Shown one piece after another: positions 39,300-50,508 of a stretch of 64,000 nucleotides of DNA (position 1 is its first letter; each line of letters opens with the position of its first letter). The DNA comes from Symbiodinium natans (Eukaryota; Sar; Dinophyceae; Suessiales; Symbiodiniaceae). Position numbers and translations under genes: made by a program. The notes below the pieces were generated by a model. It did not search any database and was not told the origin of the DNA. It saw only the letters and a program-made list of their open reading frames with translations. The stretch is taken from contig CAJNDS010002231.1 of NCBI GenBank assembly GCA_905221605.1, positions 389,001 to 453,000 on the forward strand, in the 5' to 3' direction.

Positions 39300-39960
39300 A
39301 TCCTAGTATGAATCGCGGTATGTGCCCTCATTTGGGGGGGGTAATTGGGCTCGCTGGGAACTTCTTCGCATGGAAGCTGCCTTCTTGGCCTGGCTAGTCC
39401 CAGCAAAGCGCGCATGCAGAATCGGCCAGCGATGAAGATCTCCGGATGCATCGACCGGGCCCCTTTGTCCCCCAGAACTTGCCGCTCGTAACACCTGGGA
39501 CTCTGGGTGTCGGCCCAGAGTTGAGGGTTTTTTTCGGTTGAAGCCCCCTCAAACTACCCCACAAGGTCTTTCCTGGTCGCCTTGTTTCAGGGGTCCAAAC
39601 TACAGGGCCGCTGCCGAGAAGTCCAATTTGCTTCGGGGCTCGCATGGACAACCCAAAAAGGTTAAAGGTTACCTACTCTACTACTAAGAGAACCCTGAAC
39701 CCTAAACCTCAACCCCTTCGAGGCACAAACCTAGCCACGCACACTTCCTTGTGGCCCCCTGGTTGCTGCAGACAGCCGGGAATGTGCAACCCGCGATGCT
39801 GGCTGAGTTGTGCTGATTGCATCAACTCCAAGAAACATGTTCCTCAAAAGCCCAATGCTTGAGTAAACCCATGCGACAACTACTCCAATAATTACAAAGT
39901 GAAGTCTTTTGCTTAACCAGGGGGCACGGGGTTCTCTGGGTTTCCACACCTGCAGACCCC
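39300..39960 (-). CDS. Unassigned exons, one with a membrane segment
   Basis: 39740-39960 reads QVWKPREPRAPWLSKRLHFV then IIGVVVAWVYSSIGLLRNMF, a probable single membrane helix with a basic flank. 39300-39650 has several overlapping open minus frames (e.g. CIRRSSSLADSACALCWD) and I cannot tell which is used. Confidence 0.4.
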
Positions 39961-40064
39961 CATTCCCAATTCCCAATTCCCCTGAGCCCCCCAAACCCGA
40001 AGACCCGAAAACACCTCAAAACCCAGAACCAGAGTTTAGGGTTTAGGGTTTAGGGTTTAGGGTC

Positions 40065-40195
40065 GAGGGTTCAGGGAACCAAAAGCGTTGAGGATGCGCC
40101 TCATCCGATAGAACATCTTGCGAAGAATCGCTCCGCAGACTTGGCCTTGGCTGTACCCCCAAATCTGCCCCCCAAGCCTCAGCCTGTATGGGCCG
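40065..40195 (-). CDS. Unassigned exon
   Basis: Reads GPYRLRLGGQIWGYSQGQVC then GAILRKMFYRMRRILNAFGS. Basic amphipathic second half. Telomeric array downstream. Confidence 0.55.
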
Positions 40196-40796
40196 ATACT
40201 GGGGTGTAGGGTTTAGGGCTAGGCCCAGTAGCCATACTACCAGCAGGGTGCTCTGTTTGGGCTGGCTACTTGGTAAGTGGGCCTAGAACATCAACACAAG
40301 CAAGGGATTAAGACTCGTACCCCTAAGGATGTACCCCGAACAGGTTCCCTTAGTTTACTTTAGGGTTTAGGGTTTAGGGTTTAGGGATTAGGGTTTAGGG
40401 TTTAGGGTTTTGAAAGTTTAGGGTTTAGGGTTTAGGGTTTAGAGTCCTATCCCTGAACTCTAAACCCTAAACCCTAAGAAACAGCTACGATGGGCTACCA
40501 AGCAGGGTCTGAGTGTTTCGGGAGGCTGTCGAGAGTGCTTTGGAGGCCTTGCGGCTTATGCTACGGTTTGGGGCTTATGGTTTAGGGCTAGGGTGTAGGG
40601 CTTCGGGATGGTTCCCTCCATCTGAACATTCTGAGGGACACATACCGAAGGTGTTTTTGATGCTTCTAACTTGGGATGTTCCCCCTTATACTAACAGTCC
40701 TTAACATACGGGGTTTAGGGTTTTGGGTTTAGGGTACCCGAAACCCTAGACCCTAAACCCTCGACCCCTATAGTACTTTGCCCCTGCTGGGGTTTA

Positions 40797-40862
40797 GGGC
40801 AGTGTTCAGGAAGAGGCTTGACATCCAGGCAACAATGAGCCCAGTGGCAAAGTTACATGGTG
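40797..40862 (-). CDS. Unassigned exon, possible membrane helix
   Basis: Reads NFATGLIVAWMSSLFLNTA, hydrophobic throughout. Confidence 0.4.
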
Positions 40863-41266
40863 GAACCCCTAGACACCCCCTGTACAACCCCAGCGCCCAT
40901 ACTTCCAGAACCCTTTAAAGGAGGTAAGGGACCATTCAGGGATCATGCAACCTCCCTCAGATTTAGGGCTTAGGGCTTTTGAGGCCTTTTTTCTGGAGAA
41001 CGGTCTGGGGAGTGCGGTGTTACATCCAAGTGACAGCAGGAAAAAAACTGCCCCTAGGCTACAGGGTTGCGGAAAGACCCCAGGCCCCAAACCGTAATGT
41101 AGTCAAACCCACCAAAGGACCCTACAGTAAGCCCGTCTGGCGGTTTCTTGCTTTGCTTTACTCGCTTGAGCCCCAAAACAGATTTTTGTAAGTAGGCTCA
41201 AGCATCTTGGAATGTTGGCAATTCTCCTTGAGATTGTTTCGTTTACGGTTTACCCAACGGCTCCTA

Positions 41267-41342
41267 ATGTAGTACTTTTTTGGTGTAGTGTACGATGAGC
41301 CCCTATAATTAGCCCCGAAAAGGAACTACGTTGGAGCCTTCA
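41267..41342. mobile_element. Short inverted-repeat element (family 16)
   Basis: 76 bp: GGCTCCTAATGTAGTACTTT at the left and the inverted AAAGGAACTACGTTGGAGCC at the right. Related left ends at about 38.05, 60.31 and 62.11 kb. Confidence 0.65.
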
Positions 41343-41409
41343 GGTAGGGCATAGGGCTGAGGCCAAAACTAAACCCTAAACCCTAAACCCTAATTAAACC
41401 CTAAACCCA

Positions 41410-41675
41410 AAATGGCCAGATGGCATCTGATGGTGTCGGTCGCCGACCGGTGCGTGTCGCGCGGGTCCTGCCACGCGTCCTCCGCGTTGTAGGAGTACCT
41501 CAACCAGGATGGGCTATCACCTGGGGTTTGGGGTTTAGGGTTTCGGGTTTAGGATCTCCATCATCAACCCTATGAAGGGGCTTTCTAAGGGGTCATAGGG
41601 GTCACCCATCCTGGAAAGGCACTTAGGGCTTTCGATGCTCTTCTGCCATCGCCCTCAGACCCGAACACAAACCAT
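41410..41675 (-). CDS. Two unassigned exons
   Basis: 41597-41672 reads RWFVFGSEGDGRRASKALSA then FPGWV; 41412-41508 reads SPSWLRYSYNAEDAWQDPRD then THRSATDTIRCHLA. The second has excellent coding composition. Confidence 0.55.
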
Positions 41676-41899
41676 CTGCTGGGAACCCAAACACAACACC
41701 GTACCCTTCAAACCCTTTCCCGCAACACTACTATACCCTACAAAATCCCGAACCTTAAGCCCCAAACCTTAAACCCTCAAGGCTAGCACGACGGACCCTG
41801 GATCGCAAGCAGAACATGGCTAGTGGGATGTAGGGTTTAGGGTTTAGGCCGTCTAGGCTTTGAAGCTTTGCCGGTTCAGAGTCTTGGCTTTAAGGGGCA

Positions 41900-42065
41900 T
41901 TTTGGCGTCAGGTTTTGCAAGGCACATCATTCCCTTGGCTTGCGCTCGAGCTCGCGCTCTCTCGCTCGTCAGTTCGGCCGACTTCCCAGCTGCTGTCCAC
42001 CGATCCCGGATCCCGACGATGGAGGTGCACGATCATGCGAAGCTTCCCTGATTCCGGCTCTCTCA
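41900..42065 (-). CDS. Unassigned exon
   Basis: Reads ESGKLRMIVHLHRRDPGSVD then SSWEVGRTDERESASSSASQ and GNDVPCKT. It starts next to a CT microsatellite (42066-42115). The plus strand has two competing open frames. Confidence 0.5.
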
Positions 42066-42069
42066 GTCA

Positions 42070-42117
<48 letters not shown>

Positions 42118-42289
42118 ACTTGCGTAACAGACCCCCCTCCCCCGGCTTGCAAGCTGCTTCCAGCACTCCTGCATATACCTAGGCTCCCTCACAAAACGCG
42201 AACCTTGAGGAAGGCAACCTAATTACATAAAAAAAAATGGCTCGGCTTCTTAAGGTAGGTAGGGCTGCCCTGAACCCTACACCCTTAAC

Positions 42290-42810
42290 CCCAAACCCCA
42301 TAGCCCTAATTCAACCCTGTAGCCCGAAGCCCTAAACCCTAAACCCGAAACCCCAAACCCTAAACCCGAAACCCTAAACCCCAAACCCCAAACCCCAAAC
42401 CCTAAACCCCAGACCCTAAACCCCAAACCCTAAACCCCAAACCCTAAACCCCAAACCCTAAACCCTGAACCCCAAACCCTAAACCCCAAACCCCAAACCC
42501 TAAACCCTAAACCCTAAACCCCAAACCCCAAACCCTAAACCCTAAAACCTAAACCCTAAACCCTAAATCCTAAACCCCAAACCCTAAACCCTAAACCCCA
42601 AACCCTAACCCCCAAATCCCAAACCCTAAACCCTAAACCCCAAACCCGAAACCCTAAACCCTAAACCCTAAACCCCAAACCCTAAACCCTAAAGCCCAAA
42701 TCCTAAACCCTAAACCCTAGACCCTAAACCCCAAACCCTAAATCCTAAACCTTAAACCCTACACCCCAAACCCCAAACCCCAAACCCTAAACCCTAAACC
42801 CCAAACCCCT
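42290..42810. repeat. Degenerate telomeric array (CCCTAAA / CCCCAAA)
   Basis: Over 500 bp in which CCCTAAA and CCCCAAA units are mixed, with CCCGAAA, CCTTAAA and AATCC variants: the most diverged large array, so probably an old insertion. Confidence 0.95.
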
Positions 42811-42912
42811 AAATCGCAAGAAGGGCACAGCTTGGATCCATCCGGCCGTGCCATCTTGGTCTTCACGCACCACACCTTGGGGTCTCGACCCTATGTTAGG
42901 GTTTAGGGTTTA

Positions 42913-43245
42913 ATCCGAGCATCTGATTAATTAATACCCCCACATTTAAAGAATTTTTTTTTGGCCGGAAGCCCGCCGGAAGACTACTTTCCATTAGGGT
43001 GGATTTCGTATGGGACAAACCCCCCACATTTAAAGGAATTTTTTTGGGGGGGTTCAAAAATCTGTCGGCAGGCTTCTTGTGTTGCTTGCGGAGACGCAAA
43101 GCTACAGCACCTCAGGGATCTGCAGCCTATTGTTTTTCATAGAGAATCAATACAGGGCCACGGTCCAACTATTGCGGAACCCTGCATTCCTTATTGTGGG
43201 GGGGGGGGGGGGGGGGCCCCCCCCCCACTAATCAGATGCTCGGAT
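42913..43245. mobile_element. TA-duplicating MITE, copy 2, inside a telomeric repeat
   Basis: 333 bp, same TIRs and body as copy 1 at 5089-5411, with longer G/C tracts. It is inserted at the TA of a TTTAGGG unit: gggtt-TA-[element]-TA-ggg. Confidence 0.9.
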
Positions 43246-43337
43246 TAGGGTTTAGGGTTTAGGGTTTAGGGTTTAGGGTTTCCTTCATGGAGGTTTAGAG
43301 TTTAGGGTCTACACGGTCTATCGGGTTTAGGGTTTTG

Positions 43338-43735
43338 GGATCCGGGTGCCTTCGGAACTCTGCACGCAACCTGAGCCACCACCACCCCCCCTCCCGAGAA
43401 GAGCGGCCAAGAGGCAAACTTGCGCCTTCGCGAGATGTGCATGGGAGATGTGTAGTCTACGATCGAGGAGGCCTTCATCGCGAAGTTGCAACCCTGATCT
43501 GGGTCCTCAGAACACAGAAGCTTGGGGCTAAAAAGTGTCGCTTCTCAAGAGCTGCAATAGCAACTCCCGCAAAAGAATGGTTCTTGGGCTGTACCCTAAG
43601 CCCTAAACCCGAAACCCTAAATCCTAAACCGTAAACCCTAAACCCTAAACCCTAAACCGACCCTAAACCCTGAATTTCGGAGAGGGGAATGGCTTCACAA
43701 GAGCCAGGACCGCTTTTGGGAGACTCCATAGTCAT
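43338..43735 (-). CDS. Unassigned exons
   Basis: 43340-43487 reads CNFAMKASSIVDYTSPMHIS then RRRKFASWPLFSGGGVVVAQ and VACRVPKAPGS, about 52 codons and a strong call. 43505-43590 reads NHSFAGVAIAALEKRHFLAP then SFCVLRTQIR in another frame. 43678-43735 reads MTMESPKSGPGSCEAIPLS. Confidence 0.5.
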
Positions 43736-44084
43736 AAGAACTACCCATAGAGCCCCAAGCCCCTTGAATGAGGAATCGACCCTTCAGGGTGCGAAGGGTT
43801 CAGGAATGTACAAGGAAACCGTTGTATAGCAAACCAAGCCCCTAGATCCGAGATTTTCGGGCGATGTGCGGCTACCTGATGGCTAGGAAGGAGACTCAAC
43901 ATACCCTGGCTCAAACACCCCCCCCAATTGCATGGGGGGCAGTGGATCATGGGACTCTACATCGGAGAACCCCTAAGGCTGTACCTTTGGGTTTGGGCTG
44001 CCCTTTTGAAAGATCCTCTTAAGGAGTGGGATATAGAGAGGCGTCTTTAGGAGTATATTGCGGGAGCCTCGTAGGGTCGCACCA

Positions 44085-44185
44085 GTAGGGGTCCAAGTTA
44101 TTTTGACTCCCCTTTGAGTGGGGGCGAAGAAGCTTTAGGCACGCTGCCGCCAGCAAACCGTTTTCATTTTCAGCGTTCCCACTGT
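44085..44185 (-). CDS. Unassigned exon
   Basis: Reads NAENENGLLAAACLKLLRPH then SKGSQNNLDPYW. Confidence 0.5.
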
Positions 44186-44364
44186 AGAAACCCGAACATT
44201 ATTCTAGGATGGCCCCTAAAACCCTCTGACAATATTCTTAAAGATGATCCTCTTTAACCTAACAAGGCAAAAACAAATGTCCTAAGGGCCTACCTAGTTT
44301 TCAAGTACCAAGTTTTCAAGTATGTTGCGCAATTAGGGGGTATTGGGCTCTTTGGGTACCATAG

Positions 44365-45035
44365 CCTTTTCCCCACTCCTGAGTGTCTGAGCCTGACCAA
44401 GTTCTGGCTTCAGTGGAACCCTAAACCCTAAACCCTAAACAACAAAAACAATCCTCCTAAACCCGAGAAGCGAAAACAAGGGCCCACCTCGGAATCCAAA
44501 ATAAAATTCGGTGCCGTTTGGGCCCTAACCCACAAAAGAAACGCTCTTAAGCCCTTTTGCAGCAGGCGTTGCAGGAACCCTTAACCCTAAACGCTAACCC
44601 TATGCCCTAAAGCCTAAAGCCTAAACCCTAAACCCTAAACCCTAAACCCTAACGGGTTCAGAGAGCCCGTCCCCATGACAGGAAGAAGGGGAAATAGCAG
44701 TACTACTGGGCATCCTGGCCGAAAGGAACTTTGTTCCCCAAGAGACCTAAGAGACCCCGGAGCCGCAAACCACAAATGTTTAGGGTTTAGGGTTTAGGGT
44801 TTAGGGTCTAGGGATTTAGGGTTTGGTAGATTAGGGTTCAGGGTTTGGGGGTTTAGGGGTTTAGGGGTTTAGGGTTTGTTCGAAGCTGTTGAAGCTATTG
44901 AAGCTATTTGTGAGTTTCGGGTTTGGGATTGAGTTTTGGGGGTTGGGGCTTAGGTGTAGGCCTTCTCCGCAAATGCCTTGACGATGGATGCGGCGGGACC
45001 TTGCCAGGATTCTTGTCTGCACAGCAGTTCACACC
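44365..45035 (-). CDS. Three unassigned exons
   Basis: 44968-45033 reads CELLCRQESWQGPAASIVKA then FAEKA; 44655-44772 reads LWFAAPGSLRSLGEQSSFRP then GCPVVLLFPLLPVM; 44368-44418 reads PLKPELGQAQTLRSGEK, next to a family 12 solo end. Confidence 0.4.
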
Positions 45036-45374
45036 GTAAAACCTGAGCCCTTTTATAGGGTTTAGGGTTCAGGGTTTAGGGTTTAGGTTCCCTTTTCCCG
45101 AACCCCAAACCCTCCTTGTTTGCAGCTGGGACTCAGAATACCTAGCCCCAAACTCGAAAACCTTCAACCCGCCGTCGAATGAAGCAAACCCAAAACTCCC
45201 AAAACCCAAACACCTGCCCGAGACGCAACAGTCGAACCCTAAACACTACCCCCCCCCCCCCCCCGCCACAACCCTAAACCCTTTTGCAGCGAGCTTGGCT
45301 AAAGCCTAAACCGAAACCCTAAACCCCTAAGGCCCTAAGCCCCAAGCCCTAAGCTAAGCCCTAAGCCCCTAAGC

Positions 45375-45535
45375 CCCCACCCCCTAAACCCCCCTAAACC
45401 CCTAAACCCCTAAACCCCTAAACCCCTAAACCCCTAAACCCCTAAACCCCTAAACCCCTAAACCCCTAAACCCCTAAACCCCTAAACCCCTAAACCCCTA
45501 AACCCCTAAACCCCTAAACCCCTAAACCCCAAACC
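45375..45535. repeat. Array of the 8-mer CCCCTAAA
   Basis: About 19 tandem copies of CCCCTAAA (TTTAGGGG), a telomere-like variant with one extra C, unlike the 7-mer elsewhere. A shorter one lies at 18333-18475. Confidence 0.95.
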
Positions 45536-45554
45536 CTAAACCCTAACCCTAGAA

Positions 45555-45680
45555 AACAACACTGAGTCAAAACCAGGCCGCACGTGGAAGCACGAACCAC
45601 CACCGAGCGCGACCGATCCCTCCCCGCCATGGCGAGGCGTCCGAGCTGCTGCCGAGGGGTGGTGGCCCCGAAGCCCTGGA
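45555..45680 (-). CDS. Unassigned exon
   Basis: Reads FGATTPRQQLGRLAMAGRDR then SRSVVVRASTCGLVLTQCCF; a Gly/His-rich frame also spans it. Confidence 0.4.
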
Positions 45681-46164
45681 CCCTTAAGGACCAAAGGAAC
45701 CCTAGGGTTTAGGGTTTTTTTTTTCACTTGGTACACTTCTCGATTTGTGGTTTAGGGTTTAGGGCTTAGGGTTTCCGAAAATTGGGGCCATGTCCCCCTT
45801 ACTACTATAATTCCCATTTACAGGTATGTGAACCATAAACCCTTTTAGGGTTCATTTCATCCCCGAGGACCCAGAGAACCCCCCAAACACTGCCTATTTT
45901 TGGGTAGGTTACGTAAGAACTGTTAGCAACCTACAACAAAAGCAGATTTTTTGGGTATGTGAGCCATTTTAAGGGATTACATAGGGTACCTCATTCCCGT
46001 CCCCCACGCAGAGCCAGTGTAGTAGGTACCCAAAGGGACCCATACTTTAGGAACGGGGTTTCATGCAGGGTTTAGGGTTTAGGGATTAGGGGTTAGGGTG
46101 GCACCCTTGAGCAAAGGTACGCAGATTTCCGGGTTCGAAATCCGGGCTTTAGGATTTACCTGCG

Positions 46165-46930
46165 ACTCTTGTTGCCTACAGTTGAGTAGCGGCAAACCTC
46201 TCAATTGGCAGGCACCAAAGAACCCAGCTTTCCTACCCTAAACCCTGAACCCTAAACCCTGAACCAAGTACCATGAACCTCCAAGTAGGGATTAGAGGCC
46301 CCCCCCCCCCTAGAATAATCCCTATGAAGGCCTCTTGGTATAAGGGGGGGAACATCCCAAGTTTGGGTTTGGGGGCCCCATAACAGATGGGTAGGTGCTC
46401 AGGATATCATCTCCCAACATGGCGACCAAGTCAAGACTTGGTTGCTTGCTTGCAGGGCCCCCTATGAGAGCAAGACCCCTTCCTCAAGGCCCTAAACCCT
46501 AAACCCTAAACCCTAAACCCTAAACCCCTCTTCATGTAGCAATATCCCTAAAACTCTGCAGTTCAGAGCTCGTAGTCCAACTAGAAACCCTTAAACCCCG
46601 AACCCCAGCTTTGGAGTAGACTCTGAAAATAAAGAAATTATGCATTTTAAGGTATAAGTTAGCTATAGTAGGAACCCAGAACCAAAACAAGCATCAAAGT
46701 ATAGCAAACAAGCCCTTCACACCCGGGACTTCGGGTGCTGGGCCTTGAACTTCTAGGTACCGATTCGTTTGTTCAGGGTTTAGGGTTTAGGGTTTAGGGT
46801 TTAGGGTTTCGGGTTTAGGGTTTAGGGTTTAGGGTGTAGGGTTCAGGGTTTAGGGTTTGGGGCACATCGGCAAGCCTCCTTAAGGGCGGCAAGCCTCCAT
46901 GCAACGGAGCTGTGCTACTCTTTGCTTCAG
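46165..46930 (-). CDS. Five short unassigned exons
   Basis: 46168-46233 GACQLRGLPLLNCRQQESQ followed by GTAAAT (GT donor); 46370-46438 DLVAMLGDDILSTYPSVMGP; 46528-46588 FLVGLRALNCRVLGILLHEE; 46708-46772 RYLEVQGPAPEVPGVKGLFA; 46868-46925 AKSSTAPLHGGLPPLRRLAD. All minus. Telomeric arrays at 46495-46520 and 46775-46860. Confidence 0.4.
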
Positions 46931-47114
46931 AACCACCCCAAAAATATTGAAAGATTCTTCCTTAAGAGGGCCATATAGAAAGATTCTTCCTTATAAGGGC
47001 TATAAAGGGATCATTGTCCTATTTTTGGGGGCGAAAGATTCTTCCTCATAAGGGCTATAAAGGGATCATTGCCCCATTTTTTTGGGGGTGGGGGGAGTCC
47101 TTATAGGTAAATGG

Positions 47115-47510
47115 GAGTGTAGGCTATTGGAAAGTCCCTGAGCGATGGCGCGAAAGTGGGGGCGGAATGCACGTTTTATCAGGGGACTCTACCTTGGACC
47201 CTAAACCCTAAACCCTAAACCCTAAACCCTAAACCCAAACCCTAAACCCTAAACCCTAAACCCTAAACCCTAAACCTAGACACCCTTCGGTTTGGGGACC
47301 CTTTTTAAAGATCCTTATAAGGTAGTAGAAGGGCCATGTTCGGAGCATATTCAAGGGAACCTTTAGGGATGCAACCCTACCCTGTTTAGGGCAGTCAGGG
47401 ATGGGATCGAGTGTTTAGTGTTTGCCAAGTCCATGCACTTTGGAGCGATCGCCTTTTCATCAATACTTCGGACAAGAACTCGGTCAAGGTTTATACTGCG
47501 GTAGGTTTGG
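47115..47510 (-). CDS. Two unassigned exons
   Basis: 47372-47508 reads YRSINLDRVLVRSIDEKAIA then PKCMDLANTKHSIPSLTALN and RVGLHP, a strong 46-codon frame. 47118-47188 reads IKRAFRPHFRAIAQGLSNS. Confidence 0.5.
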
Positions 47511-47619
47511 GGAATCCTAAACAGGCTTTACGCGGAATATATAGGGGATTAACGGTAATGAACAAAACACATGCATGTTCAAGCCGAATTACCCCTGTAT
47601 AGGGTGATACATAAACCAA

Positions 47620-47790
47620 GCTGGGCCACAGGGATCTGCTCGTGCACATAGCTGGGCACATCAGCACTTGTTCCCTTCACTGCTGCGTCTGCCTGACATG
47701 GAGCACTGCGACATTGCGCAGCGCAGATGTTCAAATGCAAACCTTAAGAACCCTGAGGGCGGAACCTCAAATGCTCTGGACTTGCCATAC
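47620..47790 (-). CDS. Unassigned exon with competing frames
   Basis: 47672-47790 reads YGKSRAFEVPPSGFLRFAFE then HLRCAMSQCSMSGRRSSEGN; from about 47705 down another frame reads QADAAVKGTSADVPSYVHEQ then IPVAQLGL. An AG|GCAGACGC acceptor at the overlap suggests a frame change through a small intron or an upstream splice. Confidence 0.45.
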
Positions 47791-48019
47791 AACTAAACCC
47801 TACCAAAGCCTTCGTTGCATACATACATTCGCACAAACACGCAAACATGAATACATACTTGCACCTACGTAGCACAACACAACATACCTAGCTTACGTAA
47901 CATACATAACAAACACAGCATACATAACAAAGCATCACGTAGCATAACGTAACATGACATGACGCAACTCAACATATGGCCACATAACAAAACATCACAT
48001 CCACACATCAAGAGGGGTA

Positions 48020-48118
48020 TTGGGCTTCCGGAACGACCTCGACACACGTGGACATCCGGCCTCGGAGCGAAAGAAATCCTGGAGGGCCTTCGAAGGGTCC
48101 GTGAAGCGACTCTGCCAC
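48020..48118 (-). CDS. Unassigned exon
   Basis: Reads WQSRFTDPSKALQDFFRSEA then GCPRVSRSFRKP. A family 12 solo end lies at its 3' side. Confidence 0.5.
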
Positions 48119-48529
48119 CTTTTGTTTAGGGTTTAGGGTTGAGGGTTTAGGGTTTACGGTGTTTTGTGAGGGGCTTGCGGGCTTGGAGTTCTGTTCGTAG
48201 GGCCTAGGGTGAAGAGGATTCATTTTTGGGCTTGCAGGGGCTTAGGGCTTAGGGGCTTCCCGAAGGGAAGTTTCATGGCGCATGATTATGCCCCCTTCCC
48301 TTCCTTAAAGGGTTGTGAAGTACTGTGTGGGCCATGGATTTTATAGGGCATGCAAGGGGTATATAAAGGTTCCCACTTCTCTCCAGGGCACATGTGAAGG
48401 GACCATGTAACTACCCTGAGAGGCTTCGGTTCTGGGAGTTTAGGGGCTTGGGGACTCCGGAGCTGCTGCAGTTTAAAGGTTCAGTGTCCATAGGGTCTAG
48501 CGTCAAGGGTTTAGGCGTCTCTTGAGATG

Positions 48530-48840
48530 AGGTGCTTGCTGGAGTTGGAGAAGAAATCGGGCAAGCCTTACTTGAAGCTTCATGGGTCTTACCAACTGCC
48601 TGTACGCTTAAAATCCTACTTCTGATCCCCCGTATTGGCCTCGACAGGGTTATCCTAAGTAGTAACCCTGAACCCTAAACCCTAAACCCTAAACCCTAAA
48701 CCCTAAACCCTAAACCCTACCTCTTCCAAAATCTGTACAAAAGCGAGCTCTGTGACTGCCTGACGCTCCCCCACAGCAGGGTCACCATGGGGGCGAAAGC
48801 CAGCAACGTCAGGCCTTGCTTGGAGCTAGTCACATCACCC
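48530..48840 (-). CDS. Two unassigned exons
   Basis: 48722-48838 reads DVTSSKQGLTLLAFAPMVTL then LWGSVRQSQSSLLYRFWKR, with a likely membrane segment; the plus strand is open too (LYKSELCDCLTLPHSRVTMG). 48535-48580 reads LARFLLQLQQAPHLKRR. Confidence 0.4.
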
Positions 48841-48871
48841 TAAACCCTAACTAAGCTCTAAACCCTAAACG

Positions 48872-49440
48872 CTATAAACAAAGGTTGAAGGGTTTACGAG
48901 GCGCGGGGTGCAAGGTCGAGATTGCCGGTACTTCATTGCTCTGCCATTCAGCGCATGCAGGCGCACATGGGTGCGTGCATGCGCGCATGCATGCATGTGT
49001 GCTCGCATGGTGCATCCTCTTTCTGGCTGAAAGGTGGTAAATCAGATCGATTGGGTAGTGGGGGGGTAGAGGTTCGACAATAGCGCAACTGCAACACCAG
49101 AAGTGGCGGTACATCCAAGAAGCCAAAACTCCTGATTTGCCGCTTGGGGCGCCGGGTTTGCTCTCATCGCTCGAACTAAGTTCGAAGCGGGCAGCAGCAA
49201 ACGGCAACCCACGAAGCAAGTGGAAACGAAAACTTCGTGGGGGAGGGGGGGGGGGGGCTTCATCTAAATTATGGACCCTTCTGCGGGCTCTTCTTACAGT
49301 AAGAATCGAGTAATTGTACGCTATGGCTCTTAGTTGACAGGCCACCACAAGGATCAGATGAAGCCCTGGGACCTCTGATTTCTAGTCCATGTAAGGCCAA
49401 AGGAAGCCAAAGCAGACATCACCCGCTTTTTCAGATTCGA
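48872..49440 (-). CDS. Open frame of 158 codons plus upstream exon
   Basis: 49352-49440 reads SNLKKRVMSALASFGLTWTR then NQRSQGFI and TGA. Below it an ATG-started frame runs 49348-48872 through a G-tract (Pro run) and an ACGCATGC-rich tract; only RSFRFHLLRGLPFAAARFEL and EWQSNEVPAISTLHPAPRK look like protein. Probably a mix of exon and intron. Confidence 0.35.
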
Positions 49441-49594
49441 GGATTTGGTTTAGGGTTCAGGGTTGTGACGACTAAAGAGCTTTGTAGAATCTACTCGAAA
49501 CCCCTGAAATGTACTGACCCAAAAAACAAAAAAACACCCAAAAAGAAGCCCCACCCGAAAAGAGGCGCAAGGATTACCCTGGTATCCGGGTCAA

Positions 49595-49830
49595 GTCAAC
49601 CTGCCCGTCCTGGGATGAACGTTTTTGGGGCGGTGCGCTTCGGAGTCTTCGTTGTGGGTTTTGGGGGTTGACTGATTCACCCTAAACCCTAAACCCTAAA
49701 CCCTAAACCCTACACCCTAAACCCTACACCCTAGACCCTAAACCCTAAAACCCCTTAGGTGTTAATCAGCCCACTGAGACAGAGGCTGCCATACAGGACC
49801 CGGCTGCGGCTGCAGAGCTGCTTCCGCCCT
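49595..49830 (-). CDS. Two unassigned exons
   Basis: 49762-49830 reads AEAALQPQPGPVWQPLSQWA then D; it is split by the telomeric array 49831-49868 whose flanks are a 15-bp duplication. 49598-49660 reads HNEDSEAHRPKNVHPRTGRL. Confidence 0.45.
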
Positions 49831-49868
49831 GGTTTAGGGTTTAGGGTTTACGGTTTAGGGTTTAGGGT
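49831..49868. repeat. Telomeric array with perfect 15-bp flanking duplication
   Basis: Five TTTAGGG-like units between agctgcttccgccct copies at 49816-49830 and 49869-49883. Confidence 0.85.
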
Positions 49869-49930
49869 AGCTGCTTCCGCCCTTGACTTGGGTCTAAGGA
49901 TCATATAGGGCTCAATATAGGGGCCTCAAT

Positions 49931-50022
49931 AATTGGGGGGGTTTAGGGTTTAGGGCTTAGGGTTTAGGGTGTAGGGTGTAGGGTACAGGGTATAGGGTTT
50001 AGGGTTTAGGGTTTAGGGCTAC
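49931..50022. repeat. Telomeric array with perfect 15-bp flanking duplication
   Basis: About twelve TTTAGGG-like units between tataggggcctcaat copies at 49916-49930 and 50023-50037. Confidence 0.85.
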
Positions 50023-50154
50023 TATAGGGGCCTCAATGATTCGAGTAGGATTTTTGGGAGGTTAGTATAGTATCATTACATAGGGACCATAAGGGAATAC
50101 TATTCACAATTATCCCGACCCCTTTTGTTACGTCATGGGTTTTAGGGTTTAGGG

Positions 50155-50350
50155 TTTAGGGTTTAGGGTCGTGTGGAACGTTGCTATGAGGGGATGGAAG
50201 AACGGATGGAAGAACTGGTTCCTCAAGCTTCACGACAGTTGTCACAGCTTTGTTGTCGGGGAATGTATATTGCAACATGGTGTTTTTGGAGGTATGTTTC
50301 GGGGTCTGTTTCAGGGGCATGTTTCGGGGTATGTTTCGTGGGGGTTCCAA
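50155..50350 (-). CDS. Unassigned exon
   Basis: Reads HTSKNTMLQYTFPDNKAVTT then VVKLEEPVLPSVLPSPHSNV and PHDPK. Upstream is a 14-15 bp repeat (ccccgaaacataccc type) giving MPLKQTPKHT-like sequence. Confidence 0.45.
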
Positions 50351-50508
50351 CGTGCCTCCTTACTCATGCTTAGAGCGCGCCATTGGTGGAAACATCTACA
50401 TATCTGAGACGATTCTCACAACCCTAAAACCCGAAGGCCTTTTCCCCTAATTAAACCCCGAAAAACCGCACAACCCTAAACCCCTTTTTGCAACCAAGTC
50501 AAAAACGA

